Assembly (NCBI GenBank): GCA_037176845.1
Contig: JAYKXP010000051.1
Location: 124,001 to 188,000, forward strand
Source: Paramarasmius palmivorus
Taxonomy: Eukaryota > Basidiomycota > Agaricomycetes > Agaricales > Marasmiaceae
Length of the DNA: 64,000 nucleotides
Direction: 5' to 3'
Each line of letters opens with the position of its first letter. Within the stretch, counting starts at the first letter, position 1. Made by a program: the position numbers and the translations under genes. This document shows positions 22,386 through 34,127 of the stretch, one piece after another. The notes beneath the pieces were generated by a model. It saw nothing but the letters and a program-made list of their open reading frames with translations. It was not told where the DNA came from and searched no databases.

Positions 22386-24758
22386 ATGCCTGCAGAGAAG
22401 AAGTTATCAGGAAAGGAAGTTGCCCAGCACAACAGCAGGGAAAGCTGTTGGATCATTGTTCACGGTTCGCACACCTGCTTTCTTTGGTCCTGTCAATTAC
22501 TCAATTTCGGTGTGCAGGGAAGGTTTATGATGTTACAGACTTCCTTGACGGTATGAAATGCCATCTAGAATGTAGCTCACACTCACAGGGACCCAATAAA
22601 CTCAATACATTCAATAGACCATCCTGGTATGACTTTGACCTCATCCATCAGAGCGGAGTAATTGACCATGACTTCGAAGGCGGCAGCAAAATCATATTGA
22701 AATATGCTGGAAAAGACGCGACGTGCGTTACCCAGTTATCATTCAAACGCAAATCCTGATTCGGAGCTCTCTATTAGCCAGGAATATGACCCCATTCATC
22801 CGCCAGATGCAATTACCACGAACCTGCCTCCCGAGAAACAGTACATTTTACTCGGATCTTTGGACCACTACCTTTTGTTCTGACAATGCATCAGTTTAGG
22901 CCCAGTGGAACCCGAGACTGTCGAAAAGGTTGAAATACAGATTACCGATGAAGAGAAGGAACGACTTGCGAGAGCAGCAGGGAAACCCGGGCTTGATGAG
23001 ATCCTTAACCTTCATGACTTTGAGGTGCGGCTTTGTTCACACAAGTTGATTGATTGTTCATGGTGTGGCCCCTACTGCAGAGCATTGCGAGGCAAATCAT
23101 GCCCGAAAAGGCATGGGCGTATTACTCCTCTGCAGCAGACGACGAAATCACGCTGCGCGAGAACCATGCGGCATACCATAGGTGTGTTTACCCGTCATAA
23201 AATGCATGGACCGCATAAATATCTTCATTTCTCTACAGGATATGGTTCCGACCTCGCGTTCTCCGGGATGTTACAACAGTTGACTTCTCCACAACAATAC
23301 TAGGGCATAAGTCCGCAATGCCAATATATATCGTCCGTCCTTCAATCTCTCGATACACCTGAGGATTCCTAACGCCATTACTAGACCGCGACTGCCTTAG
23401 GAAAACTGGGCCACCCAGATGGAGAGCTTAATCTTACACGAGCTGCCTCAAAACATGGGGTCATACAAATGGTTGTGTTTCAACTTTCAAGGCCGGACGT
23501 GTTGTTGATGTCTTCTTTCAGATACCGACCTTGGCATCTTGCTCTTTCGATGAGATTGTTGATGCTGCAAAGCCAGGACAAGTGCAATTTATGCAGCTGT
23601 GAGTGACCCTCTTTCCTCCGGTGAAATGTAAACTCACATCTTTGATTTTACAAATAGGTACGTTAACAAAGACAGAGAGAAGACAAAGCGTATCGTTCAG
23701 CACGCCGAGCAGAGGGGTATCAAAGGTCTCTTTATTACGGTCGATGCTCCCCAGCTTGGTCGTCGAGAAAAGGTAAACTTCAATGACGTGTATGGCGGGT
23801 CTATCCTCATTGTTTATAGGATATGAGAATGAAGTTCGAAGCGGAGGATCCTGATGAAGTTACCAAGGGCGGAAATCAAGGTGTTGACCGATCCCAAGGC
23901 GCAGCAAGAGCGATTAGCGTAAGATCACTGCTTGTTCGTTATTCTCAATCTCACTGTCGAAATAGTCTTTCATTGATCCTGGACTTAGCTGGAAGGATAT
24001 ACCATGGTTCAAGAGCATCACCAAAAGTGGGTCTATACCTTTTTCTCTCTGTCGATACCTGAGCTAACCCCCGTTCAGTGCCATTGATCTTAAAAGGTGT
24101 CCAGTGTTGGGAGGTATGCTTTTTTGAAACTACCTGAAGTCTGTACTGATGTCAAGAGAAATAGGATGCTCTCGAAGCATATGACCAGGGACTCGCTGGC
24201 GTGGTTCTATCAAACCATGGAGGTCGCCAGCTTGACTTTGCGCGGTCCGGAGTGGAGGTGCTCGCGGAATGCGTGGAGAAACTCGGTGAGAAACGAGGCC
24301 TGAAGTTCCCCAATGACAAATTTGCACTATTTGTCGACGGTGGTGTAAGAAGGGCAACGGACGTCATCAAAGCTGTAGCACTTGGAGCAGCTGCGGTGGG
24401 AATTGGCCGGCCATTCCTTTATGCATTCTCCTCCTACGGTGTCGAGGGTGTCGATAAGGCTCTGCAGATTCTTCGGGTATAATATGTTTCACCATCGTGT
24501 TGGTTCAGTCATCTGACAAAGCTGCAGGATGAATTCGAGATGAACATGCGCCTCATTGGAGCACCGACAATCAAGGATATAGTGCCCGAGATGGTGGACG
24601 CCTCTAACCTCTCATCCCATATCGTGTCTGTTCCTCAAGACAACCTCTATATTTCCAATTGTAGGTGTTCAAATCTCTTCTGGGTCTCTTCGGCTTATTC
24701 TTTGCTAGATGAGATTATGCGTTATGCAAAACTCAAGGACATCAAGCCAAAGATGTGA
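22386..24758 (+). CDS. flavocytochrome b2-type dehydrogenase, copy 2 (glyoxylate/L-lactate)
   Basis: Paralogue of the gene at 14545 with the same plan. Cytochrome b5 domain: [17 protein letters not shown], then [13 protein letters not shown] and YDPIHPPDA with both heme histidines. FMN barrel: [35 protein letters not shown], the active-site [10 protein letters not shown] and [11 protein letters not shown]. It has more introns than copy 1; one extra intron cuts the HPGG codons and leaves a 9-base exon (22618-22626). The last exon ends LKDIKPKM; PKM faintly resembles a peroxisomal PTS1. No mitochondrial presequence is seen. All joins are in frame, so it is probably active. Glyoxylate is favoured as substrate by the oxaloacetase neighbours, but this is inference. 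Confidence 0.83.
22618..22626 (+). other. 9-base microexon of flavocytochrome copy 2
   Basis: Sequence accatcctg lies between a tcaatag acceptor and a gtatga donor. With one base from each flanking exon it supplies Asp-His-Pro-Gly of the heme-binding HPGG turn. Copy 1 encodes the same residues without the second intron. Confidence 0.7.
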
Positions 24759-25187
24759 GAGTAGAGCACGATGTTTGCGTTGTTCATGAACATTTCATAC
24801 ACTACCTTTGTATACACTCTTGGGGACCGTACCCAAATAGTAACAGGATGTGCTGTAGATAGACGAACGCCGTACAGTTCCAGGCATGCGACTGCTGCAC
24901 AATGTATCTAATGGGTATATATCACTGACATTTGGGAAAGTGGCCTCAATTCGGCACTATAGTGATCGAGATTCGTGTTTTATATCAACGGTACATAATG
25001 AAGTCATCACAGAAACAGTCTTAAAGAACGTCCTATTGAAGTCATTTTTAATGGACGGTGACTTGAGTGTCCGGGTGACAGACAAAATGTTAAGCTTTGA
25101 GCACTGACTGAAGTTCAGCTTCAGCATGACGTTATCATCTATGGAGTCACAATTGTTGAGTTTCGGCGGCGAGACGAAAAATTTGCC
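24759..25187. other. intergenic between convergent genes, 429 bases
   Basis: Holds 3' flanks only: flavocytochrome copy 2 on the plus strand and the small membrane protein on the minus strand. Nothing else was recognised. Confidence 0.4.
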
Positions 25188-25763
25188 TTAACACACCTTT
25201 TCAAGAGACGAATTACTATCGCCGACATTAAAAAACAATCTCCGGGTGAACTCAACAGCGCCGTCTGCAAGGATTTGAAGGAATTCCACTGTTCTGAATA
25301 TGATTCTTGGGATGAATAATCGACCAAAATTGTAGGTTGGTGTTCCGACGAGGACATTCAGAATCGGAACAAGGAAGAAGTGAATCAAGACAATGAAGGC
25401 GGCAAGGTAAAGGACAGTCCAGAGGGGCGTTTCAATCTTGAGTACGGTGGCAAAGGGTTTTGCTAGCGAAAAAGTCATTAGGTTGTCAGAACAAGTGTAT
25501 AGGCGTTACACACCAACAATTGCTGCAACACAGAGTATCTGTGTTTGGGTTGTAATTGTGAATATAGTTTGGGAAGGGGGGCATATAGGAATCAATATAA
25601 CAGTAGAGCCCGCCAGTACAAACGAAATCCAAAGAGGGGCTGGTATAAAGGCGATGGGCAGATAGACAGAGTAGGCGAGATATATTTGCGCGAATGTTAC
25701 GAGAACAGAAATTGTGTTTGAAATATCCTGGCAGGACCTTGAGGATGAGGAGTTGGATGTCAT
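25188..25763 (-). CDS. small multi-pass membrane protein, unknown
   Basis: Two exons joined across a short intron (GTTG|gtgtgt ... cgctag|CAAAACCC) give about 175 residues. Four hydrophobic segments are visible: SVLVTFAQIYLAYSVYLPI, PLWISFVLAGSTVILIPI, the stretch ending TQILCVAAIVGV, and LWTVLYLAAFIVLIHFFLVPI. A charged C-terminal tail follows. ATG 25763 is the first true ATG; the frame continues upstream only through a GTG. I do not recognise the family. It lies between flavocytochrome copy 2 and the mitochondrial tRNA synthetase with no evident link. Confidence 0.58.
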
Positions 25764-25897
25764 TCTCCAAGCAATAGGGGTCACACTTCGGTCACACTAC
25801 GGTGCTTCCGAAGACGCCCGCTCGCGCACACTAGCCTTTCCAGGGTTGTGGAACTACATTATCAACGTGACAAGAGATATATGTATTAAGAGCAAAG

Positions 25898-27845
25898 TTA
25901 TACAACGGCCTTCGCACTAAACAGGCGAACGCCCTGTACAGTCCTGAGCACGTCACTGCTTGTCGAAGCATTGGACCACGCCCTTTCCTCTACGGGAATT
26001 TTGAGCGCATCCAACAGACGGCCTGCGACGGCTGGCGTGAATGGCTGAATGCAAATTCCGACAACGCGAAGTGTCTCCAGACATGTAGTATACGATAACA
26101 AGGAGACGAGCGGGGATGGATTACTCCATGGTGCGACATCGGTCAAGCACTTGTTAGCCTTGAATGAAGAAAATTTGCTAAGCACCACAAAATACCATGA
26201 AAAGAAGCAACCCACAAGCTTTAGAACCTCTACTATTTCATCTATTGCATCTGCAAGCTCTAGGGTGTCTAACTTTTCAGCTACCTTTGCCGGCAGTGCA
26301 CGGGTGGCTTGCTCTAGTGCACGGTACGTATCCTTAACATTGGGATCTGCATCGTTCACGTTCAGACCACTTGCAATAGCTTCATTGACTAGAGAAGAGA
26401 TCTTTCGTGATGTGATGCGCATGAAAAAGTTGCCTAGTAGCGCTTGAATTTCCTTGTCATGTTTGGAGACTTGACTATGTGACCAGTCTGCAACAAAGCT
26501 CAACTTGAATTACCATAGCGGGTATAAGTCACATACCAACATCGTCTCTGAATCTCCCTCCGACTTTGGCAAGGTAGAATCTAATGGAATCGACACCGAA
26601 TTCTTCGATGGCTTGGAATGGATCAGTAGTATTTCCCAGTGATTTTGACATTTTCTTTTGGGAGGATGTCCAATGCGCGTGAGTCAATATTTGGCGTGCA
26701 AGGGGAAGTTTTAGGGCGGTGAGCATTGCACCAAAGTAGATCGCATGGAAACTATGGTTATGGTCAGACAGACGTCATTGCATGAGCTTTGAGGAACTCG
26801 CCGAATGATATCCTTCCCTATAACCTGTACGTCGACGGGCCAGCCATTGCTCAGACCGCGATCTTTCCAAGGGTAACCAATCCCGGTGAGATACGATGTC
26901 AACGCGTCAATCCAAACGTAAATTGTATGTTCTGGATCGTTCGGAACCGGAATACCCCATGTCAAACGGGACCTGGGCCTTGAAATGGAGATATCCTCAA
27001 GAGTTTCGGCCTCGAGTGTGCGAATGACATTCAAACGGTACGGTTCGGGGTGAATAGAACGCTCGTTGGAGCGGTAGTGATTCAAGAGAACTTGTCGAAA
27101 GGCAGAGAGTCGAAACATGTAATTTGTTTCCGAGCTGAATTCGACGGTAGCACCTGTTTCCTTGGATATCATTCGGGATGGTGTATCTGCTGTGGCAGGG
27201 ATTTCCGTGACTTGGGATTCGGTGTAGAAGCATTCGTCGGTGACAGAATACCATCCAGAGTAGCTGCTTTTATATATGAGACCTAGTGCATCCAGTTCAC
27301 GCTGGCAGCAATTTTAGAAGCAGCTTTATGCTTGCAGTAGGTCCCCACGCACCCAAATATGCTGAACGGACTTGTAATGTGCCTCTTCGCTAGTCCTAAC
27401 AAAGGTGGTATGGGTGATATCAGCGACGCTAGACAATCTCTGCAGAAAGTTGAGCTAAATTTCGAGGTCTTATATTGTGAAAACACACACGGAATTGTTC
27501 ACTTGTCTGGTCGCAGAATTCCTTCGGGTCCATTCCCTTTGCTGCTGCTGCTTTCTGAATCTTCAACCCATGCTCATCAGTTCCCGTCACGTATCGAACC
27601 GGTATAGAAGGATTTTTGAGGCGGTTATAGCGAGCAAAGATGTCCGAAATTACGAGCGAGTATAAGTGACCAATGTGGGGAACTAGAAAAGCGTTCAGTC
27701 TGAATGGGAGGTGCGACTGAATGATATACTCACCAGCATTTGGGTAAAAAATTGGGGTCGTTGTGTACCACGGCTTAATCTCTGTGCTCAAGCATCGTTT
27801 CCCCAAAGATTTCCATACAGTTCGCAAGCAAACTGAGCGTATCAT
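25898..27845 (-). CDS. methionyl-tRNA synthetase, mitochondrial
   Basis: Charges mitochondrial tRNA-Met. The start [20 protein letters not shown] is a basic amphipathic mitochondrial presequence, followed at once by [13 protein letters not shown] and VPHIGHLYS (class-I HIGH motif). [32 protein letters not shown] and KMSKSLGNT (KMSKS loop) complete the class-I catalytic core. The C-terminal anticodon-binding helices end LFSAKAVV at 25898. About 550 residues in several exons with small introns. It is the short form without a C-terminal tRNA-binding extension, as expected for Msm1-type enzymes. ATG 27845 fits the presequence best; the upstream frame has no ATG. Confidence 0.9.
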
Positions 27846-28072
27846 GCAGGACTGGTGGACGCGTTTGGACAGAATCGGATTTGGCGGGTGTCCGGGCCGG
27901 TTCAAACCCATTCGACCTGGAACTCGAAGAAACGCCAATTTGACGCCAATATCCCATTTACAGTATAACTATGAAGCTCTACTAGTGTGATGACTGACAG
28001 ATGTATATGGTATGTGATTTTAAGGTATGAAGCTCATGTACAGTACGGATGCAAAGGATAGGAATGGATATA

Positions 28073-29030
28073 TCAAAGAGTTTCAGAAAGAGCGTCTATA
28101 CGCACTTTGATCTCCTCCAAATATCTCATACACTCCAGCATACTCCCAGGACAACGCGTACAGCGAACCGCGGCCGCCGCCTGAGCCAAAAAGTCCGTCC
28201 GGAAGATGACGGCCGTGCATGGCCTCAATGACAGCTCCTCTTTCGCTCTTTTCATCCATTCATACCACCATTTCGGTGCATTGTATATCGCATGTCCGCA
28301 ATTACACTCTTGGCATTTCACATCATGAGGGAGCTTGAGAAGTTCCTGAGCTGCACACGCTCGCCGGCGGTGGAGATCCAGAAGACGTCGGTAAGTGTGT
28401 GCGGTGATATGTCTGAGATCATCCGTTAATGGGGAGTTAAGCTGTTCAATATTGGGTTAACAAGGAACAGGAAAAAAGAAAACGAGGATGCTGACAATGT
28501 CAACGCTCAGGGTAGCCCGTGAAGAGATTTTGACCTCCTCGGTGAACTATCGGAGGAGTTAGTATACTCCGACAAAAGATGTTGAGGTGGGACCAACGCA
28601 CATCATACCGAGCAGCAATGGCGAAGACTCGTAGTGGATTTGATTGTAAAAACCGAGGCTCAACGAGCATCTTTCGGAGGTGTGAAATGGTGGAGATAAA
28701 GTCGTACTTGACGGCTGCTTCGAGAACGGGACTAAACTCATCCAGTGTTTCAATGATGGGATCCATGACTGGATATACGAATCGGAATAAGGTGTCCAAC
28801 GTCGAGCTATACTCGGAAACTTGTAAATGAACAGCCCCCATTTTGCTCGACGATGGTTGGGGTAGCGAAAACATGTCTTTGAAGAATGATGATGCCATGA
28901 TCAAGATACAAGAGTGGAGGCAGAAGTCTCGAGGTTTAGCTTCGAGGGCACTCGAAGATATAACGATGTCTGCAGTTGAATCATCAAAGTCGTATGACGA
29001 TGTGAGGAGAGCCACGGGCGGCGAGTGCAT
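28073..29030 (-). CDS. BTB/POZ domain protein
   Basis: Three exons. The first carries a BTB fold of the Agaricomycete type: DSTADIVISSSA, FCLHSCILIMASSFFKDMFSLP, LDTLFRFVYPVMDP, then an alpha-helical HLRKMLV and NPLRVFAIAARYD. Splicing continues into FTEEVKISSRATLSVDI and a C-terminal region with KCQECNCGHA and CTRCPGSM, possible metal-binding cysteines. BTB proteins of this kind are common in these genomes and may act as Cul3 adaptors or dimerisation modules; the partner here is unknown. ATG 29030 is the first true ATG. The stop is at 28075-28073. Confidence 0.78.
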
Positions 29031-30063
29031 GCTGATGCAAGGGGTACTCGGGATCAAGGAGGACGTGGTTCAGAAAATCATAATATAGGATTTTCGCCCC
29101 ACTAGTGCTGTTTGACTGCGTCCGTACGAAGAGAGGGTCTGCGCGGCCGAGGGCTATGACCTCAACATTCGCGAGGCAATTCTACCTGAATCCAGTGTAT
29201 ATCAGATGTCATTCTTAGTCTACTTAGGGCCTGACACACCTAAAACGCAATCAAAGTGTCGAATGCTAATAGGGCGCGTCTCTATGTAGATGGCATCGCA
29301 AAAACCTGTTATATCCGAGAAGATTGACGTAGATCAACGTTAGTCGCTCTATGAATTACAATTGTGACACACCTCAAGGTCGAAGTAAATAAAATAAGCC
29401 AACTTGGCCTCCCGCTCCTGCCAGTGAACCGTGTGGTGTTGATATCAATTGCAGTTGTCGAAGTCGTGTCGAGTTGAGTCAGCTGTAGAGGTGGCAATGG
29501 CAGATTCCGAAGGTGTGGTAAATGAAAGAAGCATGAGATTGACAGGCGAACACTTTCTTTTCAACCACGACACCATTGCTCTCAGAATCTCTCTGGCCTT
29601 CGATATCTTTTAGCGTGGCGGTATTTTGGGACACATGAGGAAGAGTCGGTGTCGTCGCATGCGTCATGATCAGATAGCGCAGGGACATCGGTGTCTCCGA
29701 GAGGACCCGTTGGTCTTCCCAGTCCGACGTATTCGTGAAGTTTCCTATTAGGAGGTCAGCAATCAGTTTTTCCCCTAAAAATCCTTGGAACCTACACCAA
29801 TAGCGTCTCGAGGTAAGTGCCATTATACCTGTCCGTGTAGGGATCCGAAAACTGAGGACTGATAAAACATCAAGGAACAAATATAGTTTTTCGGAACAGA
29901 TGTGACTGGTCACTCTTTACATAGCGCCGTTCCCGCCATGGTATCGTTGCGCCTTGGCCCTTTGAGTATCTCGTCCGATAGGCTCTGACTCCAGGCGAGA
30001 AAGATTAGAAATGCAGGGCCCGATTTGATACCAATCTTCCTATCCACCACCACACTGTTCGCC
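29031..30063. other. intergenic, about 1 kb, no firm gene
   Basis: A minus-strand frame at 29479-29913 and an overlapping frame in another phase (GLGRPTGPLGDTDVPALSDH) are both open over about 150 bases, but neither gives a convincing start, domain or splice model. The region precedes the NRPS and must include its promoter. No tailoring enzyme, transporter or regulator is seen here. Confidence 0.4.
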
Positions 30064-33000
30064 ATGACCATCACTATTCCTCAGAATAATGTGAATAACG
30101 ACTTAGAAGGAGCAGTACCTCTCCATTTCCCGGCTAGTGCGAACCTTAATGTCGACAGCATCAAAACAACCCCGACAAGCGCCCCAAATATGATAAATGT
30201 CGACCTTGCCGAGGCCAGCCAAGGATCCTCGCTTTCCCCCACCATCTTACTTCTTGTCGGCCTCTTTGTGGTACACTACAGAAGGACAGGCGCAGAGGAT
30301 GCGGTCATAGGTATGACTATTTTCTTGTCTACAAAACACATCAACTCAAACTCTTTAGGGCTCGTCAATGACACAACCAGCACTTGTTTAGTACGAGTGA
30401 AACTCGATGGGCAGCAGACTTTATCTGGCGTGGTGCGGGATACTATAAAGGCAGTCCAAGTGTCTTCCCGTCTTAGGGCTTTAGGTGCTGGATTGAAGGA
30501 GAGCAAGGAGAACTTTGAGTTTCATGTGCTAGTGTCTGCGCGGGAAAACAGCACAGGTCTTTCCGGGTGAGTATCGAGACTGCAGCCTGCAAACACCTTT
30601 CAAGGAAACTGAACAATTGTTATTTCATGCCATATAGTCATCGCCAGATGGAATGGCATCTCAATCGAGAAGGGGTTTTCACTCTCACCTACGACGACTC
30701 GCAATTTGCATCCTACGATGTTCGGGACGTCGTGGAGAACGTTATTGACGTCGTAGCATGCGTATCACGCAATCCCGATATTGCCGTCAACAACGTTTCA
30801 TTCGGCAATTCCGTGGAACAACTCAAACGAGCTAGAATCCCAACCTGTAACCCGCCATCACCGTCGTACACCTTTTCTACACTTCCGGAAGCGTTCCAAG
30901 ACACTGTCACCAAACACGCCCAGAACATTGCAGTTGTCGACGGAGAAACAACCTATACCTATTCCGAACTTGATGTCCTATCTAGTGCGCTGGCGAACAA
31001 GATTGCCGAGGCACTTGACGGGAAGAAGGACACCGGTTTCATCTCGTGGTGTATTCCACCCTCACCGTTGGCCATCGTGGTCATCTTGGCTATCTTGAAG
31101 TACGGAGCAGCATACGTACCTCTGGATATTCGCCTTCCCAGTGCCCGTCTCAGCTCCTTGATCACAGATTCGGGAGCATGCATGCTTCTTACTACCGCTG
31201 AATCTCCTGATCTGACGCTAGACAAGCCCGACGACATCGTCCGACTTGACGTCTCCAGCTTTATCGCGGAACAGAGTACGACTACGATCAATGCGGAAGC
31301 GCATCGTCGCCGTGCATCCCCTAATCAGTTGGCGTACGTGATGTACACTTCCGGGAGCACAGGCAAACCTAAAGGTGTTTGCATAAACCAGAAATCTGTT
31401 CTGTCGCTCGTCTACGATCGCGGTCGTTTTCAACTAGGACCCAACGACCGCGTTGCGCAGATCAACAATCTGGCATGGGACGGTAGTGTGTTCGATGTCT
31501 GGGCCACTCTCCTCACTGGCGCGACTCTCGTCTCCTTCAGCCGATACGACATCCTAGAACCCACGGTTCTCGCTGAAAAGTTTCAGTCCAAAAATGTCAC
31601 TTGTACATTCATCACTACTTCTCTATTCCGTCAGATTCTCAACATCGCTCCCAACCTGTTCAAGCCGTTACGCACTCTTCTTGTAGGAGGCGAGTCGATT
31701 GATTATGATCAGTACCGAAAGCTGTATAGCATCAACCCATCGGTGGATCTATTCAACATGTATGGCCCTACCGAGACGTGCTGTTATACGACGTCGTACA
31801 TTGTTCCAAAAGAAGGCCTGCCAGAACGCGGTGTGGTACCTATTGGAAGAGGATTGGACCATACACAGTGCTTGGTCATTGATCCAAAAGGCAGACTTGT
31901 TCCTCCAGGAGTCATTGGAGAGCTCGTTATTGGTGGTCAAGGTGTCGGTGTCGGGTATCTGGGCAGACCAAAGGAGACAGCGGAATCATTTGTGGAATTG
32001 GGGTTTCCAGAACTCGGGCAACCTCCTTCGATGTTCTACCGTTCAGTAAGTATTACGTTCGCTCTCGCAAAAGGATAGATTGAGCTCATCTGAGCACAGG
32101 GCGATCTAGTTAAATGGTTATATAGCGGGGAGCTCCAATTTGAAGGAAGAGCTTCGGCCGGTCAGGTGAAGATTCGTGGGCAGCGATTGGAGTTGACAGA
32201 GGTGGAGGCCGCGTGTGTGAGGACAGGTCTAGTGACACATGCCGCCGTTGCATATGTGAAGCCCGCGGATAGTCGAGAGCCATACTTGACTTCATACCTT
32301 GTCAGAAGACCGCTTCCTGATTCTAGTTCTCTTCCGACGATGCACGACATCCTCCACGCTCTCAAATCGACGGTTCCTGCTTACATGATTCCTCGACACG
32401 TCCACTTTGTTGAAACTCTGCCTTTAACCAATAGCGGTAAACTGGACCGCAGAGCTCTTCAGGACATGGCTCAGGAGGCTGACAAGCATGGAGGAGATAG
32501 ACCAGATCATGACGAGAAGTATGTCGCGCCCAAATCGGAACTAGAACGTCGGATTTGCGGGATATTCACGGAAGTTCTACCTTCATCTGGTATCATTGGT
32601 GCTACCTCCGACTTCTTCGACATCGGTGGACATTCGCTTTTGGCTATGCGGCTAAAGTGGAAATTGCAACAAGAGTTGCATGATCATGTTTCGATGCAGG
32701 ATGTATTCGCGAGTCCAACTCCCCGAGAACTAGCAGTGAGAGTGGAGCAGCTCAGGGCAACCGCTACCGTTGCACAAGTTGATCTCAAGTCTTTTCCGAA
32801 AATCCCTGAGGGCGAATATAGACCTTTGACACTGGGGGAGGCGAGGTTTTGGTACGCCGCAAAGATAGATGGCCCAGATGATCCCACATTCTGCTGCCCG
32901 CAATGGCTTCGCCTAGAGGGACTAGTCAATGAAAGTGTCCTGGAAAGGTCAATAGCGGAGATTGTTCGTCGACACGAGATCTTCCGAACTGTCTTTCAAG

Positions 33001-34127
33001 AGGTAGATGGTATACCAAAGGCCAGGGTCGTGGGTTCCTTTACCGGGCTAGAGCGTGTGGATATGGCATCTGGCATGGATGGAGCGGAACGAGAATCGAT
33101 ATTACGAAGATATGCCACACGACCGTTCAAGTTTGGCCAAGATACAATGTTCAGACCTACGTTGTTCCGAATAGGCGATAAAGAAAGTATCTTGCTCTTC
33201 GCTCTACACCATATGATCACAGACGGATATAGTCGCGATATCCTCTTCCGGGAGCTTCAACTGATATATGGCGCCTTTATTCGCGGAGAGCACCACTCCC
33301 TGCCACCTCTACCCGTTCAATATACTGCTTTTGCTCAATGGCACAACACCAAGGAGTACGAACAGATGCTAGAACCTCAGGCTGATTATTGGGTGCGCAA
33401 GCTCCAGGGTTGTAAGTCAGCCGACTTCCCTATTGATTTCCCTAGGCCACCACCAGAGAGAGCAGATCGAGATGGCGGTCTGGAGACCCTCGCTCTCGAT
33501 GCTGACCTCGTTGGACGTCTGGAAGGACTGTGCAAGCGAGAGAACATCACCATGTTCATTTTGTTCATGTCTGCACTTCGACTTGTCCATTACAGCTTAA
33601 CTGGTGTAGAAGATGCTGCGCTTGCATCCTCTGCTGCAAATCGAACACGTCCGGAAGCCGAGTTACTGTGCGGGTACTTTGTTAACAACCTTATATACCG
33701 TATTGGGATTGCAAGCAACGATACCATCAGAGACGTGTTGAAACACGTCCGCGATTTGACGATATCGGGACTAGCTAATCAAGACGTACCGTTCTGGACT
33801 CGCGTTTCGAGTAAGCTCCAGATGGATCCGGGCTCGCCTGTATATCGAACAGTTATGGGATATCACGACTTTGCCGTGACTTCATTCGAACTGGCGGGGG
33901 GCGTCGTTGCGAAGGCCTGGGAGTTGGACATGAAGGCGGTTAGGTTCGACCTCCAGATCTTTTTCAATTGTTACGGAAATGAGATTGTCGGGGATTTCCA
34001 CTATCGGAAAGACCTCTTCAAGCTCGAGACTGTCAGGAGCTTGGTGTCTAAATATCGTCGGACGTTGGAGAAAATGGCTAGTAGTGGGTCGGGCGAGTTG
34101 TCAGTCGAGTCCATTTTTTCCTCCTGA
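30064..34127 (+). CDS. single-module nonribosomal peptide synthetase (partial C)-A-T-C
   Basis: About 1,300 residues. Residues ~50-230 resemble only the second half of a condensation domain (LLVGLFVVHYRRTGAEDAVIG; no HHxxxDG). A full adenylation domain follows: YTYSELD, YTSGSTGKPKGV, NNLAWDGSVFDVW, NMYGPTE, YRSGDLVKW and NSGKLDRRAL. A carrier domain DFFDIGGHSLLA has its phosphopantetheine serine at 32634-32636. The C-terminal condensation domain has an intact LHHMITDGYS. Two or three introns: 30310-30359 (possible), about 30568-30637, and about 32044-32099. The ten-residue pocket read by position is D-G-F-F-L-G-M-C-Y-K, which I cannot assign. No thioesterase or reductase domain; release may be by the terminal C domain. 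ATG 30064 is used; upstream is non-ATG. Confidence 0.86.

Noticed and set aside
27846..27938. Extended N-terminus of the mitochondrial methionyl-tRNA synthetase
   Set aside because: The longer frame begins at a non-ATG codon; ATG 27845 directly starts a good presequence.
29479..29913. Minus-strand frame of 144 codons upstream of the NRPS as a gene
   Set aside because: Another frame is equally open over part of it, the internal ATG has no signal or domain, and splice options do not converge.
30064..34127. Siderophore (ferrichrome-type) synthetase
   Set aside because: Those have repeated T-C units after the A-T-C core and usually an ornithine monooxygenase nearby; neither is present.
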